A stretch of DNA of 64,000 nt from positions 38,957-102,956 of the forward strand of contig CAMHUC010000003.1 of NCBI GenBank assembly GCA_946188155.1. The letters run 5' to 3'. The notes under the pieces were generated by a model. It saw only the letters and a list, made by a program, of their open reading frames with translations. It made no database searches and was not told where the DNA came from. Source of the DNA: an uncultured bacterium (GTDB lineage: Bacteria > Bacteroidota > Bacteroidia > Bacteroidales > Bacteroidaceae). A program made the position numbers and the translations under genes. Of this stretch, positions 7,691 through 16,825 are shown piece by piece (the stretch's first letter is position 1; the number at the start of each line of letters is the position of its first letter).

Positions 7691-8138
7691 TTACCGCTAT
7701 CTTTATCTGCGTGCGCACCAGCGTCTCGTCGCCGCAGGTGACGGTGGCCGATGCCAGCGTCATGCCGAATATCTCCTGTATGACGTCGACGGTGGTGGTG
7801 ATGGTCGCTCCGGCCTTGGGCCGGGCCAGCACCTCCAGGTTCTTTACTGCGCCGATGACGCCCACCTGGATGTCTCGGCGATAGATGTACTTGTTGACGA
7901 AGCCGATGCGTGCTGCACAGGTCTGGGCGATGTTCTCCACCAGTCCGCTGGCACTGAATCGTCCGTCGTCTACGAAGATGTTGTCCTGGCGGATCAGGGT
8001 CTCACTGACGGTACGCACCTGGTCGACATGCGTCAGGTAGCCCACCATCACGAAGGGCTCCTGCTGTGGCAGCAGCTCGTGGATGTTGATGCCGCGCAGG
8101 AACTGCGGGTCTAAATTGTTGATGTCTAACTCTTTCAT
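7677..8138 (-). CDS. Hotdog 3-hydroxyacyl-ACP dehydratase (ApeI/ApeP-like)
   Basis: 153 residues from ATG 8138 (MKELDINN). A TTG start at 8147 is possible, but the ATG overlaps the upstream acyltransferase stop as ATGA. ELLPQQEPFVMVGYL and SASGLVENIAQTCAARIGF are typical of the FabZ-like dehydratases of aryl-polyene loci, which have diverged active sites compared with FabZ (ETLI and ENIAQ helices kept). Inferred role: dehydrating hydroxyacyl-ACP to build the conjugated chain, possibly with the second dehydratase at 3256. The gene is in the middle of the operon between acyltransferase and thioesterase. Confidence 0.82.
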   Translation of the reverse strand: MKELDINNLDPQFLRGINIHELLPQQEPFVMVGYLTHVDQVRTVSETLIRQDNIFVDDGRFSASGLVENIAQTCAARIGFVNKYIYRRDIQVGVIGAVKNLEVLARPKAGATITTTVDVIQEIFGMTLASATVTCGDETLVRTQIKIAVRNEE

Positions 8139-9016
8139 TGTTTCCAAAAGTCAAAATAGTTGTACCATTGAGCCGGAAAGCGCCTGACGGTGCGCTCCAG
8201 TTCTGCCACGTATGCCGCGTGCAGCTGTCGTATCTGTTCGCGCCGCGGTGCCTCGCGGTCGTAGCTGAGCGGCGCGACGTAGACGGTGTAGCCCAGCGTG
8301 GAGGTCTTCATCACGTTCACGGCGAGCACGCTCAGTCCTCGGGCGGTGGCCACGCTGAAAGGCCCCATGGGGAATCGCGCCTCCCGCCCCAGGAAGGTCG
8401 CCGTGAGGCTCTTCTGCGAGCCCCAGATGCGGTCGGCCGGTATGCTCATAATCTCGCCCCTGGAGAGTGCGGCATCCATCTCGAAGGTGTGGCTCATGTC
8501 CTCGCTGACGGGAATCATCCGTATGTTGGTATGCTGGAACATCCGTGTGCGGTTGCGCATCACGCTCTCCTTCTCTCCGAAGAACACCAGCGCGTTGAAG
8601 TGCTTACGGTCGGAGACCAGCGAGTAGCCCGCCATCTCGTAGTTGCCTATATGGGAACTGAGCAGCACGAAGCCCTCCGGCTGCTCCTCCAGCTGCTGGA
8701 AATGGGCTAAGCCCTCCACCCGGATGTCGAACCGACGGCCCGCGTACATGGCGAACTTGTCGATGACGGCCTCGGCAAAGAGGCAGAGGTTCTTATACGA
8801 GTGGCAGAAGGCCCTCAGCGGCGACTCGCCGTAGCTGCGGCGGAAGTAGCGGTAGATGTGGCCGTAGCCGGAACTGAAGAGCAGGCAGGGCGGGATGACG
8901 AATACGTAGGCAAACCAGTAGACGAGCCGCACGTCGACTACGCGCAGGATGGCGATGAGCCAGCGGTGCATCAGGCTGTTGCCGTATGTGGTGCCTTCCC
9001 ACTTCCTGTCACCCAT
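8135..9016 (-). CDS. LpxL/HtrB-like acyltransferase of the polyene-like locus
   Basis: A 293-residue protein with a hydrophobic N-terminal anchor (LVYWFAYVFVIPPCLLF). SSHIGNYEMAGY holds the H-x4-E acyltransferase motif, and PADRIWGS follows in the place of the usual RxxG/G-P block. The family (lipid A biosynthesis acyltransferase) transfers acyl groups at the inner membrane. In aryl-polyene loci such enzymes are thought to join the polyene carboxylic acid to a lipid headgroup; that role is inferred here. Its start overlaps the methyltransferase stop by 8 bp and its stop overlaps the dehydratase start. Confidence 0.82.
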   Translation of the reverse strand: MGDRKWEGTTYGNSLMHRWLIAILRVVDVRLVYWFAYVFVIPPCLLFSSGYGHIYRYFRRSYGESPLRAFCHSYKNLCLFAEAVIDKFAMYAGRRFDIRVEGLAHFQQLEEQPEGFVLLSSHIGNYEMAGYSLVSDRKHFNALVFFGEKESVMRNRTRMFQHTNIRMIPVSEDMSHTFEMDAALSRGEIMSIPADRIWGSQKSLTATFLGREARFPMGPFSVATARGLSVLAVNVMKTSTLGYTVYVAPLSYDREAPRREQIRQLHAAYVAELERTVRRFPAQWYNYFDFWKQ

Positions 9017-10112
9017 TACTCTTAACTACAATGATGGAATGCCCCTGTCCCAGGCCGTCGTGGATATGCTCTATCTCCAGTCCTGCCTCATGGATGCAAC
9101 GGGCCATGTCGTCAGTGCTGTACATCTTGGAGTTGCCGTTGGCCATGGCCGTGAAGTAGAGGCTCGTCATGGTCAGGCAGAAGGCTGCCGTGGGGAACCG
9201 CTGGCGGTCCCAGAGCGTCTCCATGATGAAGAGTCGCGTCGAGGGGGTCATGGCCTCGCGGGCCCGTCGCAGTATGCTCACTATCTGCTCCATCGAGAAG
9301 CAGTCGAGGAACTGGCTCATCCAGATGGCGTCGAGCGTCTGAGTCATGGGGAGCATCGACGCGTCGTCGAGCAGGTTGATGCCATAGCCCTTGATGCGCT
9401 CGGCTCCCGGCTTCCCGCTGATGTTCTGCTGCATCATCCGTATCTGCTGGGGCAGGTCGAGGATGGTCACCTCCACCTCTTTATTATAGGCCACGCACTG
9501 CAGGGCCCACTTGCCGGTGTTGCCGCCCACGTCGTAGAGCGTACGCACATGGTGCTCGTCGAAGATGATGCGTAGTGCCTCGGGGAAGGAGGCATCGCTG
9601 TAGAAGTGGTCGAAGGCGAACCAGCTCTTCTGCACTTCGGGAGGCAGGCTGGAGAGTCCCTCGTAGATGGTGGGCCACGCTCCTAAGTGCTTCAGCCCCT
9701 CGGGCCTGCCGCTCTTCAGGGCTTCCTCCAGAGAGAAGAGGCCCTCGTAGTTGACATCGTGGCAGAAGTCCATGTTGACCCTCGTGCGCGGGTCGCGGAG
9801 CAGGAACCAGCCGGTCTTGGAGAGCGTGAAGCGGTCGGTCGCCGTGTCTACGAGGATGGTGCCGATGGTGAGGGAGGCCTCGGTGAGACACTTCACGGCA
9901 TAGTCGGACAGACCCGAGTCTCGTGCAATCTCCTCGCACGTGAGGCCTTCGTCTGTCTTGGCCAGCATCTCGAAGATGCCCAGCTTGACCATCAGGCGTG
10001 ACACCTGGAACACCACTGGTCCCCAGGCGATGAACTCAGCCAGCTGCTGGGCATCGCGGGCTTTCAGGTGCTCCTTGCTGTATGCTGCCTGTAGTGCTGG
10101 AGTGAGCTTCAT
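9009..10112 (-). CDS. SAM-dependent methyltransferase with N-terminal winged-helix dimerisation region
   Basis: 367 residues. Residues 25-105 look like the O-methyltransferase dimerisation winged helix (GIFEMLAKTDEGLTCEEIA). Residues about 190-330 form the Rossmann methyltransferase with SAM motif LYDVGGNTGKWAL and later DAIWMSQFLDCFS. Family members methylate small aromatic substrates; here the likely target is the aryl head group or the polyene, as in flexirubin-type pigments. The catalytic His of plant-type OMTs is not clear. It lies between the ketoreductase (124-nt repeat-filled spacer) and the acyltransferase. Confidence 0.82.
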   Translation of the reverse strand: MKLTPALQAAYSKEHLKARDAQQLAEFIAWGPVVFQVSRLMVKLGIFEMLAKTDEGLTCEEIARDSGLSDYAVKCLTEASLTIGTILVDTATDRFTLSKTGWFLLRDPRTRVNMDFCHDVNYEGLFSLEEALKSGRPEGLKHLGAWPTIYEGLSSLPPEVQKSWFAFDHFYSDASFPEALRIIFDEHHVRTLYDVGGNTGKWALQCVAYNKEVEVTILDLPQQIRMMQQNISGKPGAERIKGYGINLLDDASMLPMTQTLDAIWMSQFLDCFSMEQIVSILRRAREAMTPSTRLFIMETLWDRQRFPTAAFCLTMTSLYFTAMANGNSKMYSTDDMARCIHEAGLEIEHIHDGLGQGHSIIVVKSNG

Positions 10113-10236
10113 CTATAAACTGTTTTTTAAGTTTATAGTTTAAGGTTTATAGTTTATAGATGAATACCCTGCAAGCCCTTGCGACTATGGAAGTAATCAT
10201 CTCTAAACTTTAAACTCTAAACTCTAAACAAAAACC
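10113..10236. repeat. TTTATAG/AAACTCT heptamer arrays between methyltransferase and ketoreductase genes
   Basis: Two short heptamer arrays (TTTATAG-type at 10128-10158 and AAACTTT/AAACTCT-type at 10203-10230) flank about 45 bp of plain sequence. No promoter word TAnnTTTG was seen on the minus strand, so the ketoreductase promoter probably serves the whole operon. Confidence 0.7.
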
Positions 10237-10968
10237 TTAAGTGTACAGTCCTCCGTTGATATTGATTACCTCACCCGTGATGTAGGCCGCCTCGTCGGAA
10301 GCCAGGAAGGCCGTCAGTGCGGCCACCTCCTCAGGACGCCCGAAGCGGCCTGCGGGAATCTGCTTCTTCAGCTCGTCGACGGGCAGGTCCTTCGTCATGT
10401 CGGTGTCGATAAATCCGGGGGCGATGGCGTTCACGGTGATGCTGCGGGCAGCCACCTCCTGTGCCAGCGCCTTCGTGGCACCGATGAGGGCTGCCTTCGC
10501 CGCGCTGTAGTTCGACTGTCCGGGCAGTCCCTTGACACCCGAGAGCGAGGCCATGTTGATGATGCGGCCTCCGCGCTTACGGGGCATCATGTGCTTCAGC
10601 AGGCGGCGCGTCACGTAGAAGTAGCCGTTGAGCGTCGTGTCGAGCACGCTGTGCCAGTCGTCGTCGCTCATCATGAACATGGCTCCGTCGCGACGGATGC
10701 CAGCATTGTTCACCAGCACGGCGATATAGTCGTCGGGATGCGACTGCTCCCACCCCTCGAGGGCGGACTCGATGGCCTCGGCCTTCGACGTGTCGAAGGG
10801 CAGCAGCTCGGCAGTTCCGCCGCCGGCCGTGATTTCGTCGGCTACCGCTTGGGCAGCAGCCGTGTTACTCAGGTAATTGATGACCACCGGCCATCCTGTG
10901 GCAGCCAGACGGAGGGCAATGGCCTTGCCAATGCCTCTCGAGGCGCCTGTCACTAATGCATATTTCAT
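10237..10968 (-). CDS. fabG: 3-oxoacyl-ACP reductase (FabG-type SDR)
   Basis: A 243-residue short-chain dehydrogenase/reductase, the normal FabG length. It has the NADPH-binding TGASRGIG (residues 7-14), NNAGI, and the catalytic Ser/Tyr/Lys set in MASLSGVKGLPGQSNYSAAK. It reduces beta-ketoacyl-ACP to beta-hydroxyacyl-ACP, feeding the hotdog dehydratases downstream. It is the first gene of the minus-strand locus and has its own -7 box at 11003-11010. The position in this operon suggests a dedicated copy rather than the housekeeping FabG, so the symbol describes the family. Confidence 0.9.
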   Translation of the reverse strand: MKYALVTGASRGIGKAIALRLAATGWPVVINYLSNTAAAQAVADEITAGGGTAELLPFDTSKAEAIESALEGWEQSHPDDYIAVLVNNAGIRRDGAMFMMSDDDWHSVLDTTLNGYFYVTRRLLKHMMPRKRGGRIINMASLSGVKGLPGQSNYSAAKAALIGATKALAQEVAARSITVNAIAPGFIDTDMTKDLPVDELKKQIPAGRFGRPEEVAALTAFLASDEAAYITGEVININGGLYT

Positions 10969-11002
10969 CGCTGTTTCTTCGCTTGTGGTTCAAATTTGAT
11001 TG

Positions 11003-11010
11003 CAAAAGTA
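11003..11010 (-). promoter_or_regulatory. -7 box of the polyene-like operon
   Basis: TACTTTTG on the minus strand matches the Bacteroidetes -7 consensus TAnnTTTG, 34 nt before the ketoreductase ATG. The -33 element is not clear. It sits back to back with the GH94 promoter. Confidence 0.6.
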
Positions 11011-11074
11011 CATATTTTCCTGCAAATAACCGACATTTTTCGGATAATATTGGTATTTTATGGATTTTTTTACT

Positions 11075-11082
11075 TACCTTTG
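11075..11082 (+). promoter_or_regulatory. -7 box of the GH94 gene
   Basis: TACCTTTG matches TAnnTTTG, with TTG 22 nt upstream at 11050-11052. The GH94 start ATG is 32 nt downstream. Confidence 0.6.
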
Positions 11083-11114
11083 TGGCAATTTTGAACTAAC
11101 TGAAACATGAATTG

Positions 11115-13619
11115 ATGGAACAACAGAAACGTTATGGTCACTTTGACGACCAGCACCGCGAGTATGTCATCACAGACCCGCAGACACCGTGGCCCTGGAT
11201 TAACTATCTGGGCAACGAGGACTTTTTCTCTCTCATCTCTAACACGGCTGGCGGCTACTCCTTCTATAAGGATGCCAAGTTCCGTCGCATCACGCGCTAC
11301 CGCTACAACAACGTGCCGATGGACAATGGCGGACGCTACTTCTACATCAAGGAGGGCGACACCGTGTGGAACCCAGGATGGAAACCCTGTAAGACTCCAC
11401 TCGACTTCTATGAGTGCCGCCACGGCATGGGCTACACCCGCATCACGGGCTGCAAGAATGGGGTGGAGGCATCCGTACTATTCTTCGTGCCACTGGGCAA
11501 GTGGGCCGAGGTGCAGAAGCTCACGCTGAAGAACGCCTCGAAGGAGGCGAAGCAGCTGAAGCTCTTCTCCTTCGAGGAGTGGTGCCTCTGGAATGCCGCC
11601 ACGGACATGGAGAACTTCCAAAGGAATTTCTCTACCGGCGAGGTGGAGATAGAGGGCTCTACCATCTATCATAAGACGGAGTACCGCGAGCGCCGTAATC
11701 ACTACGCCTTCTACCACGTGAACACCGAGATACAGGGCTTCGACACCGACCGTGAGTCGTTCGTAGGACTCTATAACGAGTTTGCCAATCCGCAGGCTGT
11801 CATCGAGGGGCGTCCGCGCAACAGCCACGCCCACGGCTGGAGCCCCATCGCCTCTCACTATATCGAGGTGACGCTGCAGCCGGGCGAAGAGAAGGACTTC
11901 ATCTTCCTGCTAGGCTACATCGAAAATGAGCAGGACAAGAAATTCAGTGCCCCACAGGTCATTAACAAGGAGAAGGCCCACGCCCTCATCCAGAGCCTCG
12001 ACACCACGGAGAAGGTTGACCGCGCCTTCGCAGAACTCTCCGAATACTGGGATGCCCTGCTTAATATATATAAGGTTCGTACGGGTAATGACAAGCTCGA
12101 CCGCATGGTGAACATCTGGAACCAGTACCAGTGCATGGTGACGTTCAACTTCTCGCGCTCAGCCAGCTTCTTCGAGAGCGGCGTGGGACGAGGCATGGGA
12201 TTCCGCGACTCCAACCAGGACCTCGTAGGCTTCGTCCATCAGATACCCCCCCGCGCCCGTCAGCGCATCATCGACATCGCCTCCACGCAGTTCCCCGACG
12301 GCGGATGCTACCATCAGTACCAGCCGCTCACCAAGCGAGGCAACAACGACATCGGCGGCGGATTCAACGACGACCCCTGCTGGCTCATCTTCGGCACCGT
12401 GGCCTATATCAAGGAGACGGGCGACTTCTCCATCCTCGAGGAGATGGTGCCCTTCGACAATCAGCCAGGCACCGAGGTGACGCTCTTCGAGCATCTCCGT
12501 GTGTCGATGGATCACGTCATCAAGAACCTGGGCCCCCATGCGCTGCCACTCATCGGCCGCGCCGACTGGAACGACTGTCTGAACCTGAACTGCTTCTCGA
12601 TGGATCCCAACGAGAGCTTCCAGACCACGGAGAACGTCACCGAGGGCACCAAGGCCGAGAGCCTGATGATAGCCGGCCTCTTCGTAGTCACTGGCAAGGA
12701 CTACATCGCCCTCTGCAAGGAGTTATCCGGAATATCCGGAAAATCCGGAAAATCCGGAGAGTCCGGAATATCCGGCTTATCCGCCATCGACTTCGCCTCC
12801 GAGGCCGAGCGTATGCAGCGGGCTGTCGATGCCATGATAGCCGCCGTTGAGAAGGACGGCTGGGACGGCGAGTGGTATCTCCGCGCCTACGACTTCTATG
12901 GCCGCAAAATCGGTTCCCATGAATGCGAGGAAGGCAAGATATTCATCGAGTCGCAAGGTTGGTGTACGATGGCTGAGATTGGGGCCGACCAGGGCATGGT
13001 AGCCAAGAGCCTCGACGCCTGTAAGAAGTATCTCGAGTGCGAGCACGGTATGGTGCTCAACAACCCCGCCTTCTCACGCTTCATCTACGAGTATGGCGAG
13101 ATCTCCAGCTACCCCGAGGGCTACAAGGAGAATGCCGGCATCTTCTGCCACAACAATCCCTGGGTCATCATCGGCGAGTGCATCGCTGGACGTGGCAACG
13201 ATGCCTGGAGCCACTACACCAAGATACTGCCCTCGTACGTCGAGGAGAAGTATCAGACCCTACACAAGGTGGAGCCATACGTGAACTGCCAGATGGTGGC
13301 CGGCAAGGACGCTGCCCGTCCCGGCGAGGGCAAGAACTCGTGGCTCACGGGCACAGCCGCCTGGATGTGGTACACCGTGTCGGAGTTTATCCTCGGCATC
13401 AAGCCAGACTATGAGGGCCTGCGCATCGACCCCTGCCTGCCAGAGACGGCACAGGACTACACCGTCAGCCGCCGATTCCGCGAGGCTGAGTACGAGATCA
13501 CCATCCACCCCAACGGCGCCCAGAAGGGCGTGAAGCAGATCGTCCTCGACGGCAAGCCCATTGAGGGCACCGTCATACCCTACTCCAAGGGCAGCCACAC
13601 GGTGGAGGTCACCATGTAA
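11115..13619 (+). CDS. GH94 cellobiose phosphorylase
   Basis: 834 residues from ATG 11115 (a TTG one codon earlier is possible). [34 protein letters not shown] and [12 protein letters not shown] (general acid Asp484) are hallmarks of glycoside hydrolase family 94 cellobiose phosphorylases. These cleave cellobiose with phosphate to glucose 1-phosphate and glucose in the cytoplasm; no signal peptide is present. The supersandwich domain, helical linker, (alpha/alpha)6 barrel and C-terminal jelly roll follow the family order at normal length. A 9-bp repeat adds about 20 Gly/Ser/Ile residues near residue 540, probably in a surface loop. It is a single-gene unit with its own promoter and terminator. 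Confidence 0.93.
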   Translation: MEQQKRYGHFDDQHREYVITDPQTPWPWINYLGNEDFFSLISNTAGGYSFYKDAKFRRITRYRYNNVPMDNGGRYFYIKEGDTVWNPGWKPCKTPLDFYECRHGMGYTRITGCKNGVEASVLFFVPLGKWAEVQKLTLKNASKEAKQLKLFSFEEWCLWNAATDMENFQRNFSTGEVEIEGSTIYHKTEYRERRNHYAFYHVNTEIQGFDTDRESFVGLYNEFANPQAVIEGRPRNSHAHGWSPIASHYIEVTLQPGEEKDFIFLLGYIENEQDKKFSAPQVINKEKAHALIQSLDTTEKVDRAFAELSEYWDALLNIYKVRTGNDKLDRMVNIWNQYQCMVTFNFSRSASFFESGVGRGMGFRDSNQDLVGFVHQIPPRARQRIIDIASTQFPDGGCYHQYQPLTKRGNNDIGGGFNDDPCWLIFGTVAYIKETGDFSILEEMVPFDNQPGTEVTLFEHLRVSMDHVIKNLGPHALPLIGRADWNDCLNLNCFSMDPNESFQTTENVTEGTKAESLMIAGLFVVTGKDYIALCKELSGISGKSGKSGESGISGLSAIDFASEAERMQRAVDAMIAAVEKDGWDGEWYLRAYDFYGRKIGSHECEEGKIFIESQGWCTMAEIGADQGMVAKSLDACKKYLECEHGMVLNNPAFSRFIYEYGEISSYPEGYKENAGIFCHNNPWVIIGECIAGRGNDAWSHYTKILPSYVEEKYQTLHKVEPYVNCQMVAGKDAARPGEGKNSWLTGTAAWMWYTVSEFILGIKPDYEGLRIDPCLPETAQDYTVSRRFREAEYEITIHPNGAQKGVKQIVLDGKPIEGTVIPYSKGSHTVEVTM
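12721..12783 (+). repeat. In-frame 9-bp repeat in the GH94 gene
   Basis: Seven units related to ATATCCGGA encode [17 protein letters not shown]. Being 9 bp, copy changes keep the frame and only alter loop length. Confidence 0.85.
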
Positions 13620-13643
13620 TATCCAAGAAGATATCTAAGAGAA

Positions 13644-13704
13644 AAGAGGAATGGGTGCCGCCCATTCCTCTTTCTTAGAGCACACGGGGACAGTCCCCGT
13701 GTGC
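13644..13704. terminator. Two consecutive hairpins between GH94 and the convergent lipoprotein gene
   Basis: Hairpin 1: arms AAGAGGAATGGG (13644-13655) and its complement (13661-13672), 5-nt loop. Hairpin 2: arms GCACACGGGGA (13680-13690) and TCCCCGTGTGC (13694-13704), 3-nt loop. The genes converge here, so this is a likely bidirectional terminator. Confidence 0.75.
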
Positions 13705-13714
13705 TTGTATCCTA

Positions 13715-15205
13715 TTACCAATCCATGCCGAGCTCTTCCCTTCGGTCTTTGCCAGTGTACTCGCAGTATGAGCAGGAGAAGAACAACTCGCCATCATAAC
13801 CTTTATGCTGGCAAGGCGTATATTTCACACAGATCCAATTGTAGGCAGCACCCTTACGCGCCCATCTGTAGAGTTCCTGATTCGGACCTTTGTCTCTGTA
13901 GCCGGCATAGCACATCTGCCACTTGCCAACGATGACTTCGCCCTCGTCTTTCTTTAACATATAGTCGTGACCAGTGCCGAAGGCTCTGCACTCTATTCCG
14001 CCGATAGCAGAGAGGGTGCCGGCAATGGCATAGACCTTGCCGCCTTCGCCACCGCCACCGTTGTAGGTGTCGCCACCGCCAACGCCGGCGGCATTCTCGC
14101 CGCCCGTAGCATACAGCGTACCGCCATAGACGGACACCGGGCCGCCCTGGCCGCCGCCTTCGCCACCGCCTACGCCGGCACCATACTGGCCGCCCGTGGC
14201 GGAGACTGTGCCGCCATAGACCGTCAGGGAGCCTGCGATGCCGCGGTTGAAGCCACCGCCGATGCCGGCACCGTAGTCGCTGGCAGTGGCTATGACCACG
14301 CCGCCATAGATCTTGAGCGTACCCATGCCGACGATATTGCCATTGCTGTCCTCGGCATTCTTATGGGTGCCGATGGCTGCCTCGTTCTTGTTCTCGTTGT
14401 AGGCATTGAGCCTGCCTTGGCGCTCACCAAACGACTGGCTGTAGATGTTCAGCGCGCTGGGGGCCTCAAGCTGCACGCCTGCTGTCAGCGAGAGCGTGGA
14501 GCCGTCGCCGAGAATCAGATGGGCCTCGCCGTTGACCACTACGTTCCTGCGCTTCACGTCGCCCGTCACCAGATACCATTTGCCGTCGCCCAGTACCTGC
14601 GTCTCGCCATTGGCGCCTTCCAGCTTGATGACGTCGGCGGCGCTTTTCACCTGGTAGTCCATCTTCTGCTTTTTCTCATTGAACGTGCCGTAGAAATAGG
14701 ATACACTGCCGTCTGTCTCCTCGCCGGCGCCATAGTTCTCCGTAGCCCACTGTTCGGCTTTCTCGCGCTCCTCTTTTGTGGCCTGGCGATAGACGATGGT
14801 GGCACTCTCCACCAGCTGGTCGCCGATGGCCTCGAGGGTGGTGGCGGGAAATGCCTCTGTTGCCGAGATGACCACCTTGCCATCGGATACGGCGTAGCTC
14901 GAGTAGCCCTCCAGATTCCAGCGGTTGACGACTGATGCGGAGGGAATCACACTGCCCTCGTTCAGGTAGAAGATGTCCTGAAAGGCTTTGCCGTCGCTGC
15001 CCAGCCCGATCACCCTCATGATCTGGTCGTAGGGGCTGTTCTCATTGGTCACGGTACCCGTTTTGTCCTCCACGCTGATCCACGTGCCACTGACGCCAGG
15101 GGTAGCATGTACCGGCGTATCTTCATTACTACACGATGTCGTAACGACCGACAGGCCGCTGATAAGGATGGCGGCCATCACCCATAAAAACTTTTTCATC
15201 ATCAT
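13715..15205 (-). CDS. Lipoprotein with glycine-rich beta-helix repeats and a C-terminal cysteine cluster
   Basis: About 496 residues, taking an ATG of the MMMKKF run. The signal ends V-V-T-T-S-C, so it is a lipoprotein. Residues about 220-400 contain repeated units of the form V-Y-G-G-T-(V/L)-x-A-T-G-G-x-x-x-A-G-(V/I)-G-G-G (YGGVVIATAS, YGGTVSATGG, YGGTLYATGG), which predicts a right-handed parallel beta-helix like pectin-lyase-fold surface proteins. The last 60 residues carry CVKYTPCQHKG and CSYCEYTG, a cysteine/histidine cluster that could bind zinc or form disulfides. No enzymatic motif is seen. It is the second gene after the S37-like peptidase (43-nt gap), so the pair may be co-transcribed. 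Confidence 0.7.
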   Translation of the reverse strand: MMMKKFLWVMAAILISGLSVVTTSCSNEDTPVHATPGVSGTWISVEDKTGTVTNENSPYDQIMRVIGLGSDGKAFQDIFYLNEGSVIPSASVVNRWNLEGYSSYAVSDGKVVISATEAFPATTLEAIGDQLVESATIVYRQATKEEREKAEQWATENYGAGEETDGSVSYFYGTFNEKKQKMDYQVKSAADVIKLEGANGETQVLGDGKWYLVTGDVKRRNVVVNGEAHLILGDGSTLSLTAGVQLEAPSALNIYSQSFGERQGRLNAYNENKNEAAIGTHKNAEDSNGNIVGMGTLKIYGGVVIATASDYGAGIGGGFNRGIAGSLTVYGGTVSATGGQYGAGVGGGEGGGQGGPVSVYGGTLYATGGENAAGVGGGDTYNGGGGEGGKVYAIAGTLSAIGGIECRAFGTGHDYMLKKDEGEVIVGKWQMCYAGYRDKGPNQELYRWARKGAAYNWICVKYTPCQHKGYDGELFFSCSYCEYTGKDRREELGMDW

Positions 15206-15248
15206 GTTTTGGCTTGTTTTATATTCTTGCAAAGTTCGTTTTGGGTCT

Positions 15249-16775
15249 TTACTCTATCGCCTCCCTGACAGCGCGCATGATTTCGTTGTAGGTCTCCACA
15301 GGGCAGTAGTTTGTATAATTGAAATAGTCATTATGACAGCCCTTGGGCACGATGATTTTCCTGATGTTGGGATTCGTCGGGTCGGGGATGGCAGAGCCGG
15401 TCCACGGGTCCTGCTCGCCGTAGACGAACACCATCTTCTTCGTCGTCGTGGGCAGGAAGTTGTTCAAGAAGTCGAGCACCTGGGCATTGCTGTATTGCCG
15501 GTTGTAGACTTGCATCTTCTCTAAAGCTAAATATTCATCATCGGCAATTTCATTCGTATAGTCAGCCGAGAAGAGGGGACAGCCCTTCAGGTAGTCGAAT
15601 GCAAATAAGAGTGTACCAATCTCCTTTGACACTTGAACCTCATAAGGGAACATCGGCTCTTCCTTGCGTCTCTTCAGCAGCTCTTCCTGGCTAAAGGGAG
15701 CCCGCGTTGCGGTCTTTTTCTGCTTTTCAATATAGTCTTCCCATGCGTCTTCGTTCATCTTGATGAACTTCTCTGCAAAGTCGAGTTGCGTCTGCCCCGT
15801 GGTGTCGGGAATGAGGTCGGACCAGCGCGCGATAGGAATATACATCAGCTTGCCAAGCAGATTGTACTGATAATAGAACGAGCTGTTTGCTATGGCATAT
15901 TGGTCGATCTGCTGCTCGCTCATGCCCCGGCCTCTGAGCTCCTTCACCTTCTCCGGCTTTTCGGCGCGATAGCTCGCTATGAGGCGCTTCGACAGCGGCG
16001 TGTCGCTGCAGATGGCGCGGCCAAAGGCTTTCAGCTTCTTCTTCGTCAGGGGGTCGAAGGCGGTGCTGTTCTCAACCATGTAGATGCCTGGGCGGGCATC
16101 GTAGAGGGCTATGTTGAAGGGGGCTGCAACGGGCACGTACAGGTCGATGTCGTCATAGCCCTTCTTGCTGCTGTAGTAGGCATACATGGCGGTGGTGTGG
16201 CCGTTCTTGCTCAACCCCGCGGAAATCCACTTGCCGGGGAAGCGGCCGGTGGCCTTGAAGGCAGTCACCAGGGCATGCAGGTCGTCGCTGGCCTGCTCGG
16301 AGTCGAGATAGGTGAAGTCGACATTGTCGAGCGGCTGGGGCTGCGAGTCGCCGAAGTAGCGGTACTCCAGCTCTATCATGTTGGCTTTGAGGATGGATAC
16401 CAGCATGGGGGGAAGCAGGTTTGAGACCGTGTCGTTGGTAGCATAGCCCTGGGTGTGGAGTACCGTGGGAGCATTGGGCCCCACGTAGCGCAGCACGGCC
16501 TTCTGCCTGAAGGTGCCCTTCTCGGGGTGATGGTGGTCTATCAGCTGGTCGAAATAGAAATAGTAGAAGTTGTCTGTAAGGCCATTGCCCGTCGTACCCT
16601 GGCGCTCTGTGACACCAGTCACGCCGGGCATGGCCTTGAGCCACTGTCCGACGGTTTGTTCCACAACCGGCTGAGTCGGTTCCGGCTCGGCGGCATTGTC
16701 ATTGTTTGCACATGAGGTGAAGCCAAGCACCACGCTCAGCAGCAGGTTCACCATCCATAAACTCAATCTTTTCAT
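15249..16775 (-). CDS. S37/S28-like serine peptidase lipoprotein
   Basis: About 508 residues from ATG 16775 (an ATG two codons earlier is equally possible). Lipoprotein signal ends GFTSC. NFYYFYFDQLIDHHHPEKGTF and QGYATNDT fit the PS-10/S37 tripeptidyl-aminopeptidase family. WISAGLSKNGHTT carries the nucleophile elbow (G-L-S-K-N, with Asn where most members have Gly). VYGEQDPWTG provides the Asp and PKGCHNDYF the His of an alpha/beta-hydrolase triad. Likely role: removal of short peptides from the N-termini of proteins at the cell surface or in the periplasm. It precedes the beta-helix lipoprotein. Confidence 0.78.
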   Translation of the reverse strand: MKRLSLWMVNLLLSVVLGFTSCANNDNAAEPEPTQPVVEQTVGQWLKAMPGVTGVTERQGTTGNGLTDNFYYFYFDQLIDHHHPEKGTFRQKAVLRYVGPNAPTVLHTQGYATNDTVSNLLPPMLVSILKANMIELEYRYFGDSQPQPLDNVDFTYLDSEQASDDLHALVTAFKATGRFPGKWISAGLSKNGHTTAMYAYYSSKKGYDDIDLYVPVAAPFNIALYDARPGIYMVENSTAFDPLTKKKLKAFGRAICSDTPLSKRLIASYRAEKPEKVKELRGRGMSEQQIDQYAIANSSFYYQYNLLGKLMYIPIARWSDLIPDTTGQTQLDFAEKFIKMNEDAWEDYIEKQKKTATRAPFSQEELLKRRKEEPMFPYEVQVSKEIGTLLFAFDYLKGCPLFSADYTNEIADDEYLALEKMQVYNRQYSNAQVLDFLNNFLPTTTKKMVFVYGEQDPWTGSAIPDPTNPNIRKIIVPKGCHNDYFNYTNYCPVETYNEIMRAVREAIE

Positions 16776-16825
16776 ATACATTATTATTATAATTATTATA
16801 GTTTACTGTTTACTGTTTATAGTTT

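Noticed and set aside
13967..14935. Long plus-strand frame of 322 codons
   Set aside because: It lies entirely opposite the beta-helix lipoprotein gene, is Ala/Asp/Gly-rich shadow sequence, and has no promoter.
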